Origin: an uncultured Spirochaetaceae bacterium
GTDB lineage: Bacteria; Spirochaetota; Spirochaetia; Sphaerochaetales; Sphaerochaetaceae
Length of the DNA stretch: 54,831 nucleotides
Direction: 5' to 3'
Assembly: GCA_944389155.1 (NCBI GenBank)
Contig: CALXLI010000018.1
Span: 1 to 54,831 of the forward strand
Shown: one piece after another, positions 24,820 to 32,619 of the stretch
How the letters are laid out: each line of letters opens with the position of its first letter
Position numbering within the stretch: the stretch's first letter is position 1
Made by a program: the position numbers and the translations under genes
Notes under the pieces: model-generated
What the model was told of the DNA's origin: nothing
The model's database searches: none
Seen by the model: only the letters and a program-made list of their open reading frames with translations

Positions 24820-25738
24820 CATATTCACAGCTCTTCAGGATGCAATGAAAGAAGGACGGAGAATTGAATGGATCACAGATACGGAAACCGGAGATGAATG
24901 CATCACTGCTGATGGCACTGCTGTATATGGCAGGGCAATCCAGAATGGTGCAAGAGAGAGGATAATAGCTGAACCGGTCCTTGTCCTATTCGGAGCTGGG
25001 CATATATCAAAAGCGCTTTATGACCTTGCAGTGCTGCAGGGAATGAAGACAATAGTCCTTGATGATAGGGAAAGCGAACTTACAGAGGAGCGATTTCCTC
25101 TAGCAGAAAGGCATATAGCACCTTTTGAGGAGCTTCTCAAAGAAGAGTACTGCACAATCTCCCCATATTTCGTCATATTCACACACGGCCATGCCTATGA
25201 TCTTGAAGCTCTGCGCTATGCTCTATCACGCAGCTTCTCATACCTTGGGATGATCGGCTCGAAGGCAAAGTCAAGCGCACAGATAGAAACAATGAGAGCT
25301 GAAGGATTTCCTGAGGAGAAGATAAGGAAAATACATAGCCCTATAGGAGTCAGCATAAACGCAGTGACACCGGAAGAGATAGCAGTGTCGATAATGGCTG
25401 AGATCATAAGCGTCTACAGGGAAGATAAAAGCGCTGTCACAATAGCCCCATCCCTTCTTGATAGGATAACAAAGGAAGAAGGGATTGTTGTACGCATAAT
25501 CGAAAAGCAAGGCTCTGCCCCACGTTCTGTTGGCTCGATGATGTTTGTGACCAATGACAGGATCTACTCAACCATTGGAGGAGGAAGAATAGAAAGCCTA
25601 GCAATCGATGAGGCAAGAGCAATGCTCAAAAGCAAAGCAAAGAGGAAAATACTCTCTTATGATCTTGGAAAGGGAGGAAACGCCGGAATGATATGCGGAG
25701 GATCGGTAAGGATTCTTCTTGAAAGCAATGAAGATTGA
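24812..25738 (+). CDS. XdhC/CoxI-family hydroxylase maturation factor with reversed domain order
   Basis: A 308-residue protein. XdhC proteins bind and sulfurate or selenate molybdenum cofactor before insertion into hydroxylases. Here the Rossmann part comes first (VLVLFGAGHISKALYDLA, LDDRESELTEERFPLAE, GMIGSKAKS, IGVSINAVTPEEIAVSI; residues about 50-210) and the CoxI part last (KQGSAPRSVGSMMFV, STIGGGRIESLAI, GMICGGSVRILLE; about 230-305). The usual order is the opposite. ggagg precedes the ATG. Coupling to the desulfurase suggests a handover of Se from desulfurase to cofactor. Confidence 0.82.
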   Translation: MNSIFTALQDAMKEGRRIEWITDTETGDECITADGTAVYGRAIQNGARERIIAEPVLVLFGAGHISKALYDLAVLQGMKTIVLDDRESELTEERFPLAERHIAPFEELLKEEYCTISPYFVIFTHGHAYDLEALRYALSRSFSYLGMIGSKAKSSAQIETMRAEGFPEEKIRKIHSPIGVSINAVTPEEIAVSIMAEIISVYREDKSAVTIAPSLLDRITKEEGIVVRIIEKQGSAPRSVGSMMFVTNDRIYSTIGGGRIESLAIDEARAMLKSKAKRKILSYDLGKGGNAGMICGGSVRILLESNED

Positions 25739-25770
25739 GGAGCGCAGATGCGCCCTATGCGCTCCTCAAT
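25734..25770. terminator. bidirectional 13-bp hairpin between convergent genes
   Basis: Perfect 13-bp arms (25734-25746 and 25758-25770) with an 11-nt loop overlap the stop codons of both the XdhC-like gene (plus) and the HTH gene (minus). Neither side has a long T run, but the stem is very stable and its position fits a shared terminator. Confidence 0.65.
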
Positions 25771-26002
25771 CAGAGAAATCCTCTCCCTCAACGGGTAGAG
25801 TAAACTCCAAATTAGATTCACCTTCCTTTTGATCGAACCAATCTGTCTTTCCTGAACGGAAACGACGGATATAATAGCGAACAGTATCACGTTTGAGTCC
25901 TGTTGCCTTTACGGTCTTCTTATATCCATACCCCATCTTAAAGCACTCATAGACCTCCATCCTTTTCTCCAGAGGTATCTTATAAGTTATGTTCCTAGAC
26001 AT
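25766..26002 (-). CDS. orphan transposase-type helix-turn-helix protein
   Basis: A 78-residue protein consisting of an HTH (IPLEKRMEVYECFKMGYGYKKTVKATGLKRDTVRYYIRRF) and a charged tail. It looks like the N-terminal HTH of IS3/IS630-type transposase OrfA proteins, but no catalytic domain follows. The ATG at 26002 has gaaggag five bases upstream, better than the codon at 26023. It may be a stranded insertion-sequence fragment or a small regulator of the nearby lipoprotein gene. Confidence 0.6.
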   Translation of the reverse strand: MSRNITYKIPLEKRMEVYECFKMGYGYKKTVKATGLKRDTVRYYIRRFRSGKTDWFDQKEGESNLEFTLPVEGEDFSD

Positions 26003-26051
26003 CTCGTCTCCTTCGCAAAGCACTTTACCCTCCCCCGTACCAGTATGTAAA

Positions 26052-26091
26052 TACCCCCTCCTGTAATTTATATTTCTTTCAGGAGGGGGTA
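26052..26091. repeat. 12-bp perfect inverted repeat between HTH gene and lipoprotein gene
   Basis: TACCCCCTCCTG (26052-26063) and CAGGAGGGGGTA (26080-26091) are perfect inverted copies around a 16-bp AT-rich centre. It lies 50 bp upstream of the HTH start and 65 bp upstream of the lipoprotein start. It could be an operator, an RNA hairpin in either leader, or a relic of an element end. Confidence 0.6.
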
Positions 26092-26156
26092 ATATACATT
26101 TCGATAATGCTGAACTAGCATTTGGATGAAGTCATATTCAGTTCAAGGAGGATTCA

Positions 26157-26906
26157 ATGAAAAAGACTTTGATCGTAATGCTCAGCATTATTGCTGTGCT
26201 ATTTGGTTTCGCATCGTGTGACAATTCAGCGTCAACTCCAGAAGGAACGGCTATATCAAATCTGGGGGAACTTAAGGCTGCTGTAGCTGCAGATGGCGAA
26301 TACTACCTGAACGCTGATATCACGCTTGATGGTCAGCTTGTCATTTCTGCACCGATTACTCTAGATGGAAATAACCACAAAATCACTGCAACAACACCGA
26401 CGACTGGCGATACTGCTGCAGACAAAGCACTTATTCTCGTAACATCTGATAGCGTTACTTTGAAGAACCTCACAGTGTCTGGAACAAAAACACAGGAGAC
26501 ATGGAATGAAGGTGAGTATGGAATCAAGGTTTACGACGCAGAGAATGTAACACTTGAGGATATCACTGTTACAACAACGAACGCCGGTATTCAGGTAAAT
26601 GGCTCCACTGTAATACTTGAAGGTACAACAACCGTTACTGGGAATACTTTCGGAGGTATAGAAGTAAGCAAGGGTGCTGCAACGCCTTCTGCAGGCACAC
26701 TGACTGTAAACGGTACTATCGTCTCTACAGATACGGATGTTCCTGCAATCTGGATTGATGGAAATACTGACGGAAACACTGTTACTGGCGTGGAAGCATT
26801 AACAGATTTTATCCCAACAACCAAGCAAAACCAGAAATGGTATATCACAGATGCACAGAGAGATGCAGAGGGTGCAAATTGGCCAATGCCTGTTGAAGAA
26901 GCATAA
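26157..26906 (+). CDS. lipoprotein with beta-helix-like repeats
   Basis: A 249-residue exported protein. The signal peptide ends FGFAS before Cys21 (lipobox), so it should be lipidated. After ISNLGELKAAVAADGEYYL comes a series of short strands in the pattern of right-handed beta-helices (DITLDGQLVIS, ITLDGNNHKI, SVTLKNLTVSG, NVTLEDITVT, AGIQVNGSTVILEG, TLTVNGTIVS), poor in charge and rich in T, V and G. Such proteins are often surface adhesins or glycan binders. No catalytic residues of pectin lyases are recognisable. aaggagg precedes the ATG. It ends WPMPVEEA, with no anchor other than the lipid. Confidence 0.7.
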   Translation: MKKTLIVMLSIIAVLFGFASCDNSASTPEGTAISNLGELKAAVAADGEYYLNADITLDGQLVISAPITLDGNNHKITATTPTTGDTAADKALILVTSDSVTLKNLTVSGTKTQETWNEGEYGIKVYDAENVTLEDITVTTTNAGIQVNGSTVILEGTTTVTGNTFGGIEVSKGAATPSAGTLTVNGTIVSTDTDVPAIWIDGNTDGNTVTGVEALTDFIPTTKQNQKWYITDAQRDAEGANWPMPVEEA

Positions 26907-27082
26907 TCTTCTATAGTTTTATCCAGGCCATCATTACGATGGCCTATTTTATTGTAAAACCATAGCATATTTATATTATTCATTATTTGATTCTGATAAC
27001 TAACACAAGAAACAAAAACAATATTACTATAAATTTACTTGTACAAGCATTTTTTGAGAACTCTTTTGATACTACTTAAGAT

Positions 27083-27135
27083 TTTCATTGATTTTTTGCA
27101 GTACTACTGCATAATTTCATTGAAAATTTGCAGTA
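27083..27135 (+). promoter_or_regulatory. tandem 21-bp operator-like repeat upstream of DUF4143 ATPase
   Basis: Two near-identical 21-bp copies, tttcattga-N4-ttgcagta, lie at 27083-27103 and 27115-27135, 32 bp (three helical turns) apart. The first ends in the perfect palindrome TGCAGTA-C-TACTGCA (27097-27111). They lie in AT-rich DNA 35-90 bp before the ATPase start and look like binding sites for a regulator. The rest of 26907-27169 shows no gene. Confidence 0.5.
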
Positions 27136-27169
27136 GCTTTTTTAATTATTCTAGGTAATAATAAGAATT

Positions 27170-28363
27170 ATGAGAAAAAGCAACTATATAATCAGGATTT
27201 TAGATATAACAAAAGACTTGGAATTGCAGCCTCAATTCTTATTCGGGGCTCGCCTTACAGGAAAGACAAGCTATCTAACAATGCAGATGCAGGATATGTT
27301 TTCTCTGCATATTGACCTGCTCAACAGCAATGAGCGAACGATGCTTGAAAGGAATCCTAAAGTTTTATCAGAAAGGGTCAGAGCGTTGGATAAGGAAAAA
27401 GGCCTGATCGTAATTGATGAAATCCAGCTTGTCCCTTCACTTCTGTATGAAGTGCATAAGCTTATTGAATCCACTGATTTTACATTCCTTATGACAGGGT
27501 CTGGCGTGAGGAAACTGAAACATGCAGGCGTGGACCTTTTAGGAGGGAGAGCTGGTGAGATAATATTCCATCCGCTTGTATGGCCGGAAATCAAAGATAG
27601 AGAATACTCTCTTGAGCATATTTTCAAGACAGGGCTCCTTCCAAGAATGTATCTTTCCCGAAATGCAGACAGATTGCTTTTGAGCTACAAGAACAGCTAC
27701 ATATTGACACAGGTACAGATAGAAGGAGCAATCAGGAATATACCATCATTCTCATCATTTCTGACACTCGCAGCACTCTCATCCGGAGAACAGATCAATT
27801 TCAGCAACATTGCAAACGACACGGGTGTTTCTGCAAACACGATCAGAGCCTGGTATGATATTCTCACCGACATGCTTCTCGGCTATGAGATACCTGCATA
27901 TACAGCAACAAAGAAAAGAAAGGCAACTGTCATTTCAAAGTACTATCTTTTTGATGTTGGGGTGATAAGGTCCATACTTGGATCTGCTCCACCGACAGAA
28001 AACACAAGTGAATATGGAAAATTCTTTGAGCATTACATCTGCCATGAGCTTGTATCATACATAGATTACAATGGAGGAGATAGCAAAGACAGGGGATTGT
28101 GCTATTGGAGAACAAGCACAGGCCTCGAAGTGGATTTCATTTACAAGAATCAAGTAGCGATAGAAACAAAGACAACAACACATGTAAATGAAAGAGGAGA
28201 TCTGAAGGGGCTGAGGGCTTTCAGGGAAGAAGGGCTCTGCAGGAAAGCAATCATCGTTTCACGAGATGAATTCAAAAGGAAGACCGAAGATGGAATCTAT
28301 ATCTATCCATACAAAGTATTTCTAGATGAACTGTGGAGAGGTCAGATACTTGAAGTCAAATAG
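27170..28363 (+). CDS. AAA+ ATPase of the DUF4143 family
   Basis: A 397-residue ATPase with Walker A FGARLTGKTSYL, Walker B GLIVIDEIQLVPSLL, a sensor-like LMTGSGVRKL, GRAGEIIFHPLVWPE, a winged-helix-like SNIANDTGVSANTIRAWYDIL and a DUF4143 nuclease-like tail (FFEHYICHELVSYI, GLEVDFIY, VAIETKTT with the D-x(n)-E-x-K pattern). Family function is unknown. There is no clear Shine-Dalgarno; a TAATAA box lies close to the ATG. It shares architecture with the gene at 6092-7300 but the two differ throughout. Confidence 0.8.
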   Translation: MRKSNYIIRILDITKDLELQPQFLFGARLTGKTSYLTMQMQDMFSLHIDLLNSNERTMLERNPKVLSERVRALDKEKGLIVIDEIQLVPSLLYEVHKLIESTDFTFLMTGSGVRKLKHAGVDLLGGRAGEIIFHPLVWPEIKDREYSLEHIFKTGLLPRMYLSRNADRLLLSYKNSYILTQVQIEGAIRNIPSFSSFLTLAALSSGEQINFSNIANDTGVSANTIRAWYDILTDMLLGYEIPAYTATKKRKATVISKYYLFDVGVIRSILGSAPPTENTSEYGKFFEHYICHELVSYIDYNGGDSKDRGLCYWRTSTGLEVDFIYKNQVAIETKTTTHVNERGDLKGLRAFREEGLCRKAIIVSRDEFKRKTEDGIYIYPYKVFLDELWRGQILEVK

Positions 28364-28407
28364 TCGTCTCTGAGGAAAAGAAGAGGTAAAGACCTCCCGT
28401 CTTCCAT

Positions 28408-30306
28408 TCATTCGAATTTTCGATCGTACAGCAATGCAGCTATCAGTACTACAAAGCAGGAGCCAGCGTTATGGACAAGTGCACCTGTAGTTGGATTGAG
28501 AAGGCCTAGCAGCGATAGGATGATAGCTACTGCATTGATGCACATCGAAAGCGTGATGCTTGCCTTTATGGTCTTCACCGTTGCATTTGAAAGTCTCTTC
28601 AGATAAGGAATCTTGGATATATCATCGCTCATCAGAGCTATATCCGCAGCATCGATTGCAATATCGCTACCCATGCTTCCCATAGCAACGCTTACATCAG
28701 CGCTTTTCAGGGCAGGAGCATCGTTTACGCCATCTCCTATCATGCAGACTTTGTGTCCAGCTTTCCTCATTGCTTCGATATTCAAAACTTTCTCTTCTGG
28801 AAGCAGCTCTGCACGGACTTCCTTGATTCCGATTTTCGAGGCAAGGTAATCAGCAGCTTTCCTATTGTCGCCAGTGAGCAGCACTGTTTCAGCATTCATT
28901 GCTGAAAGCTTTGATACCATATCCTTTGCGTTCTCCTTCATCACATCTGAAAGTGCCACGATGCCAATCACGCTTTTCCCTGATGCAACAAGTATAGAGA
29001 CCTTTCCTTCCGATCTGAAACTCCCAAGAATATCAAGAGCTTCTCCGCAAATGCTTATCCCGTTTTCACTGATGAATCTCTCACTGCCGCATAGAATGGG
29101 TTCTGAATCGACTGCTGCTCCGATTCCCCTGCCCGAGAACATCATGAAATCCTCAGCTTCCTTGATTTCAATTCCTCTTGACCTTGCTCCCTCAACGATT
29201 GCCTTACCAAGCGGATGCTCGCTTCGTGATTCAGCAGATGCCGCAAGCGACAAAAGATGATCTTCATTCATGCCTGAATCAATGACAGCAATATCGCTTA
29301 TCTCAAGACGGCCATAAGTAAGTGTACCTGTCTTATCGAAAGCGATTGTATCGACTTTGCCCATCTTTTCAAGAGCTTCTCCTGATTTGATGATGACACC
29401 ATGCTTCGTTGCCTGTCCGATTGCTGCCATTATCGCAGTGGGGGTTGCAAGTACAAGCGCGCAGGGACAGAATACGACAAGCACCGTCACAGCAGTCACG
29501 ATATTGCCCGTTGCAATATATGCGATGATGGCAATCAAGAGTGCGATAGGCACAAGATAACTTGCTGCTTTATCTGCAATACGCTGCATAGGGGCTTGTT
29601 TCTTCTCTGCATCCTCGACCATGCGTATAAGCTTCTGAAGAGAGCTGTTCTCACTGACACTTGTTGCTCTTATATCTATAGAGCCAAATCTATTGATCGT
29701 ACCGCAGAAAACGGAATCCCCAGCTGTCTTATCCACAGGAATCGATTCTCCTGTCATGATAGACTGATCTACAGAAGTCTCACCTTTGATAATCACTCCA
29801 TCTGTCGGAATAGTCTCTCCGGGAAAGATCCTGAGGATATCATCTTTTCCAATGTCTTCAGCTGCAACCAGTTCCTCATGCCCATCATTATTGATGCGCC
29901 TTCCTTTCGTAGGCGCAAGATCGATCAGTTTCCTCAGGCCCTTCTTTGCCCTGTCTGTGGTGGATTCCTCAAGAAGTGCACCGATAGCCATGATGAATGC
30001 GACCTCTCCTGCTGCGAACAGGTCTCCGACAGCGATAGCTGCAAACATAGCTATCGATATAAGAAGAGCTGATGAGATCTTGCTTATTCCTTTATTGTGT
30101 ACGATCCTCCATACTGCAAGATAGAGAAGAGGAATACCACTGATCATGACTGTTATCCATGCAGGATCAAATGGAAGAAAGTGAAGCTCGATTTCATCTC
30201 CGCTGAACTCCCCTGCAAGATGAGGAATTAAATCAAAAAGCAGGAATACTCCTGCAACGATTGTCATCGGAAGTCCTGCAAGCAAGTCATTTATTCTTTT
30301 TATCAC
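28408..30306 (-). CDS. heavy-metal P1B-type ATPase (Zn/Cd/Co class likely)
   Basis: A 632-residue metal exporter without an N-terminal HMA domain. It has the actuator loop MTGESIPVDK, the membrane motif VVFCPCALVLATP (CPC), the phosphorylation site FDKTGTLT, SEHPLGKAI (HP motif) and GDGVNDAPAL. The last segment reads LVHNAGSCFVVLIAALLYD. The CPC motif fits Cu+ or Zn2+/Cd2+; I favour the latter weakly. GTG 30306 is chosen because ggagg lies six bases upstream; the open frame up to 30414 runs through the promoter region. It is divergent from a TetR gene, now separated from it by an IscB element. Confidence 0.85.
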   Translation of the reverse strand: MIKRINDLLAGLPMTIVAGVFLLFDLIPHLAGEFSGDEIELHFLPFDPAWITVMISGIPLLYLAVWRIVHNKGISKISSALLISIAMFAAIAVGDLFAAGEVAFIMAIGALLEESTTDRAKKGLRKLIDLAPTKGRRINNDGHEELVAAEDIGKDDILRIFPGETIPTDGVIIKGETSVDQSIMTGESIPVDKTAGDSVFCGTINRFGSIDIRATSVSENSSLQKLIRMVEDAEKKQAPMQRIADKAASYLVPIALLIAIIAYIATGNIVTAVTVLVVFCPCALVLATPTAIMAAIGQATKHGVIIKSGEALEKMGKVDTIAFDKTGTLTYGRLEISDIAVIDSGMNEDHLLSLAASAESRSEHPLGKAIVEGARSRGIEIKEAEDFMMFSGRGIGAAVDSEPILCGSERFISENGISICGEALDILGSFRSEGKVSILVASGKSVIGIVALSDVMKENAKDMVSKLSAMNAETVLLTGDNRKAADYLASKIGIKEVRAELLPEEKVLNIEAMRKAGHKVCMIGDGVNDAPALKSADVSVAMGSMGSDIAIDAADIALMSDDISKIPYLKRLSNATVKTIKASITLSMCINAVAIILSLLGLLNPTTGALVHNAGSCFVVLIAALLYDRKFE

Positions 30307-30374
30307 GCTTTCCTCCCCGCAGTGATTTACACATCCTTCAAATAACTGTACGTTTAATACGATACCGAACATCT

Positions 30375-30448
30375 TGTTTGTTTCAACGTAAGCCAGAAGA
30401 TTGCAATGTATCAATAGTCAGTTTCAGGCAGCTGTACGTTAACAAACA
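30375..30448. promoter_or_regulatory. TetR-type operators in the P-type ATPase promoter region
   Basis: TGTACGTTAACAAACA at 30433-30448 is a 16-bp palindrome (TGTnnGTTAACnnACA; 12 of 16 positions symmetric). A second, imperfect copy with a 2-bp insertion, TGTTTGTTTCAACGTA, lies at 30375-30390, and a half-site CTGTACGTT lies at 30346-30354. The natural ligand is the TetR protein now encoded at 32056, on the far side of the IscB element. Confidence 0.55.
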
Positions 30449-30471
30449 TTTTCCTGAAATTGTCCGCAATG

Positions 30472-30477
30472 AAGGAG
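30472..30477 (+). promoter_or_regulatory. orphaned Shine-Dalgarno of tetR
   Basis: AAGGAG here is a perfect plus-strand ribosome site with no suitable gene behind it, because the IscB element begins at once. Removing the element would place it a few bases before the tetR ATG at 32056. Confidence 0.45.
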
Positions 30478-30480
30478 TCA

Positions 30481-30776
30481 GATGTCAACGACCTGCAGCA
30501 CAAGGCTGCAGGCATGAGGGAGGAATCCCGGATGCCTGACGTTGATCAGCCCTAGTGAAGGGCTTCGGCCCTGAACTACGTTATCGGTGAATGCATAGGC
30601 ACCTTGGAGTGTCGTTCCAGCTCCAGGCTCTGCGGCATACGGTTAAACAGTCCTGTCAGGCAGGGACAGTGCCGTATGTGAAAACCATCGGATAACATCG
30701 GCTCGGGACAGCGGTGAGCAATACACCGCAACCGGATTCGTCCGGCATTACCTCTCAAGAGGTCAAGGAGGACCAT
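30481..30776 (+). ncRNA. omega RNA of IscB (guide scaffold)
   Basis: Nearly 300 bp of non-coding, hairpin-dense sequence directly before iscB, as in known IscB loci where the guide is the 5' end of the RNA and comes from the left flank. Stems visible: 30492-30512 (8 bp), caggcat/atgcctg (30509-30515 with 30532-30538) with inner ggga/tccc, agggc-ttcg-gccct (30559-30572), tggag/ctcca (30605-30625), catacgg/ccgtatg (30636-30678) with an inner gtcc/ggac stem, gcggtg/caccgc (30711-30729), ccgga-ttcg-tccgg (30732-30745), acctc/gaggt (30750-30763). The 3' end merges with the iscB ribosome site at 30765-30771. The guide is the sequence just before this region; its exact length is not resolvable here. 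Confidence 0.75.
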
Positions 30777-32033
30777 ATGGTCTATGTAATCGACAAGGAT
30801 GGGAAGCCTCTGATGCCAACAGGACATCACGGCAAAGTCAAATGGCTTCTCAGGAGGAAAAGAGCAAAGGTCGTAAGGCGCTCGCCGTTCACGATCCAGC
30901 TCACCTACGAACCAGAGACGCACTGCGTCCAGAGCGTAACGCTTGGTGTGGATGCGGGTTCGAAGCATGTCGGGCTATCCGCCTCCACGGAAAGGAAAGA
31001 GCTGTTCAGTGCTGAAATGACGCTCAGGGACGACATCCCTCAGCTCATGACCGCACGCAGGCAGTCAAGACGAACCAGACGTTCCCGTTTAAGATATCGA
31101 GCACCACGTTTCGACAACCGCCGCCGTCCAGACGCCTGGCTCACGGCCACGATGGAAGCGAAGATCAGGACTCATGTGAACGTAATCAATGACGGATGTG
31201 CCATCCTGCCTGTCTCAAGAATCGTCATCGAGACGGCATCTTTCGATATCCAGAAGATCAAGAACCCGGGAATCGAAGGAGCCCAATATCAACGGGGAGA
31301 GCAGCTGGACTATGAGAACGTCAAGGCGTATGTAAAAGCCAGAGACGGGTTCAGGTGCTGGAACTGCAGATCAAAAGGAAAGCTTCAGGCGCACCATATA
31401 GTCCAGAGGAAGGATGGCGGCTCCGACAGGCCTGAGAATCTCATCACCCTTTGCGAGAGCTGTCATACCCGCCATCACAACGGCACTCATCCACTTTCCA
31501 TCCCCTTTCCAGAGAACAAGGGCTTCCGCAACGCCACGGAGATGAGCACTATGCGCTGGTTCCTGCTTGGCAGAATCAGGGCTGCATATCCAGATATTCC
31601 TGTAGAGCAGACCTACGGCTACATCACGAACTGGAGCAGGAACCAGCTGAAGATCGAGAAGACCCATGCGAACGACGCCTTCTGCATCGCCGGAAATCTC
31701 ACAGCCAGATGCAGCGATATCTACGATATCGTGAAGATACGCTCTCACAACCGCCAGGTGATGAAACAGAACATCACGAAGGGCGGAAAGCTGAAACGCA
31801 ATCAGGCCACAAGGATGATACATGGCATCGACCGTTTCGATGTAGTGAGGCATGAAGACGGCAGAGATATGGTCGTCACAGCCCGCAAGACAAGGGGCCT
31901 GTACTGTCTGAAGCCGCTTGATGGCTCGAAGACATTGACGGATGTGCCAAGAAGGAGATTCACCCTCCTTTGGCACTCGAATGGGGTGATTGTAATAAGG
32001 AAGCCGGCATTCCCCGCCTCAGCACAAGGCTGA
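30777..32033 (+). CDS. iscB: IscB RNA-guided endonuclease (RuvC-HNH)
   Basis: A 418-residue IscB, the ancestor-type relative of Cas9, which uses omega RNA to cut DNA. The PLMP domain is at the N-terminus (KPLMPTGHHGKVKWLLRRK, residues 10-28). RuvC-I is TLGVDAGSKHVGLS (D59), followed by an Arg-rich bridge helix (about 93-117). RuvC-II is IVIETASFD (E152). The HNH domain (about 190-235) has C194/C197 and C226/C229 as zinc ligands and the catalytic pair H206-H207 with N221. RuvC-III is THANDAFCIAG (H297, D300). All catalytic residues are present and the length is normal, so it should be active. The ATG at 30777 is chosen because aaggagg lies five bases upstream; the frame extends to a GTG at 30714 inside the omega RNA. 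Confidence 0.93.
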   Translation: MVYVIDKDGKPLMPTGHHGKVKWLLRRKRAKVVRRSPFTIQLTYEPETHCVQSVTLGVDAGSKHVGLSASTERKELFSAEMTLRDDIPQLMTARRQSRRTRRSRLRYRAPRFDNRRRPDAWLTATMEAKIRTHVNVINDGCAILPVSRIVIETASFDIQKIKNPGIEGAQYQRGEQLDYENVKAYVKARDGFRCWNCRSKGKLQAHHIVQRKDGGSDRPENLITLCESCHTRHHNGTHPLSIPFPENKGFRNATEMSTMRWFLLGRIRAAYPDIPVEQTYGYITNWSRNQLKIEKTHANDAFCIAGNLTARCSDIYDIVKIRSHNRQVMKQNITKGGKLKRNQATRMIHGIDRFDVVRHEDGRDMVVTARKTRGLYCLKPLDGSKTLTDVPRRRFTLLWHSNGVIVIRKPAFPASAQG

Positions 32034-32055
32034 CGGTGCCCTGCCAGAAGAATTT

Positions 32056-32619
32056 ATGGATAGAAGGCAGAAGAAAACCAGAAAAGCAATATTCGATGCG
32101 TTCACGGCATTGCTTTCGAGAAAAAGCTATTCGCATATTACAGTCCAGGAAATCATTGATGAAGCGGATATAGGACGTACTACATTCTATGCTCATTTTG
32201 AGACAAAGGATCATCTTCTCAAAGCACTGTGCGAAGAGCTTTTCGGACATATTGCAGAAAATGCAAGCAACGCGATAAAGAGCAAAGGACTATATTCAGA
32301 CAAAGAGGCTCCTAGTTCAGCAATATGCCATCTACTCCATCATCTGAAAGAGGATAGAACTATCGTGATGCTGCTTTCCCATGACAGCAGCGAGATCTTC
32401 CTCAGGTATTTCAGGGAAAGCCTGTCGGACTTCTTCACGACAGAATTCACAGGAAGTCATACAAGGAAGAACAATCTGGATATACCAGATGATTTCATGA
32501 TCAACCACATCTCAGGAAGCTTTGTCGAAATGGTATTATGGTGGATCAGATCCGATTTGAAGCAAAGCCCGGAAGATCTGGACAGATACTACCAGCAGGT
32601 AATCCTTCCGATTCTCTGA
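32056..32619 (+). CDS. TetR-family repressor, displaced from its promoter
   Basis: A 187-residue TetR-family protein: RKAIFDAFTALLSRKSYSHITVQEIIDEADIGRTTFYAHFETKDHLLKAL (DNA-binding HTH, residues 9-58) and an all-helical ligand domain. It probably regulates the P-type ATPase, with which it would be divergent if the IscB element were absent. The start codon lies 22 bp after the iscB stop. Only a weak agaaga precedes it, so expression now depends on transcripts from the element. The coding sequence itself is intact. The interval 32620-32877 downstream shows no gene or signal I can support. Confidence 0.82.
   Translation: MDRRQKKTRKAIFDAFTALLSRKSYSHITVQEIIDEADIGRTTFYAHFETKDHLLKALCEELFGHIAENASNAIKSKGLYSDKEAPSSAICHLLHHLKEDRTIVMLLSHDSSEIFLRYFRESLSDFFTTEFTGSHTRKNNLDIPDDFMINHISGSFVEMVLWWIRSDLKQSPEDLDRYYQQVILPIL

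Larger units (their letters stand above)
30478..32050 (+). mobile_element. IscB insertion element (IS200/IS605-like, no transposase)
   Basis: The element consists of an omega-RNA-like region and iscB, and lacks tnpA, so it would need a transposase in trans. Both ends carry a hairpin with the same loop acaag and the shared sequence CAGCACAAGGCTG: left, perfect 8-bp stem at 30492-30512; right, 5-bp stem at 32019-32033 overlapping the iscB stop. Exact edges are inferred to within about 15 bp on each side, since IS605-family elements make no target duplication. Left flank holds operator and Shine-Dalgarno; right flank holds the tetR start codon. Confidence 0.65.

Noticed and set aside
30261..30539. 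A 92-codon plus-strand frame across the P-type ATPase promoter
   Set aside because: It runs through the operators, the orphan Shine-Dalgarno and the left end of the IscB element and has no plausible start.
30714..30776. A 21-codon N-terminal extension of IscB from a GTG
   Set aside because: It lies inside the last omega-RNA hairpins, has no ribosome site, and the ATG at 30777 has aaggagg and begins at the usual PLMP domain.
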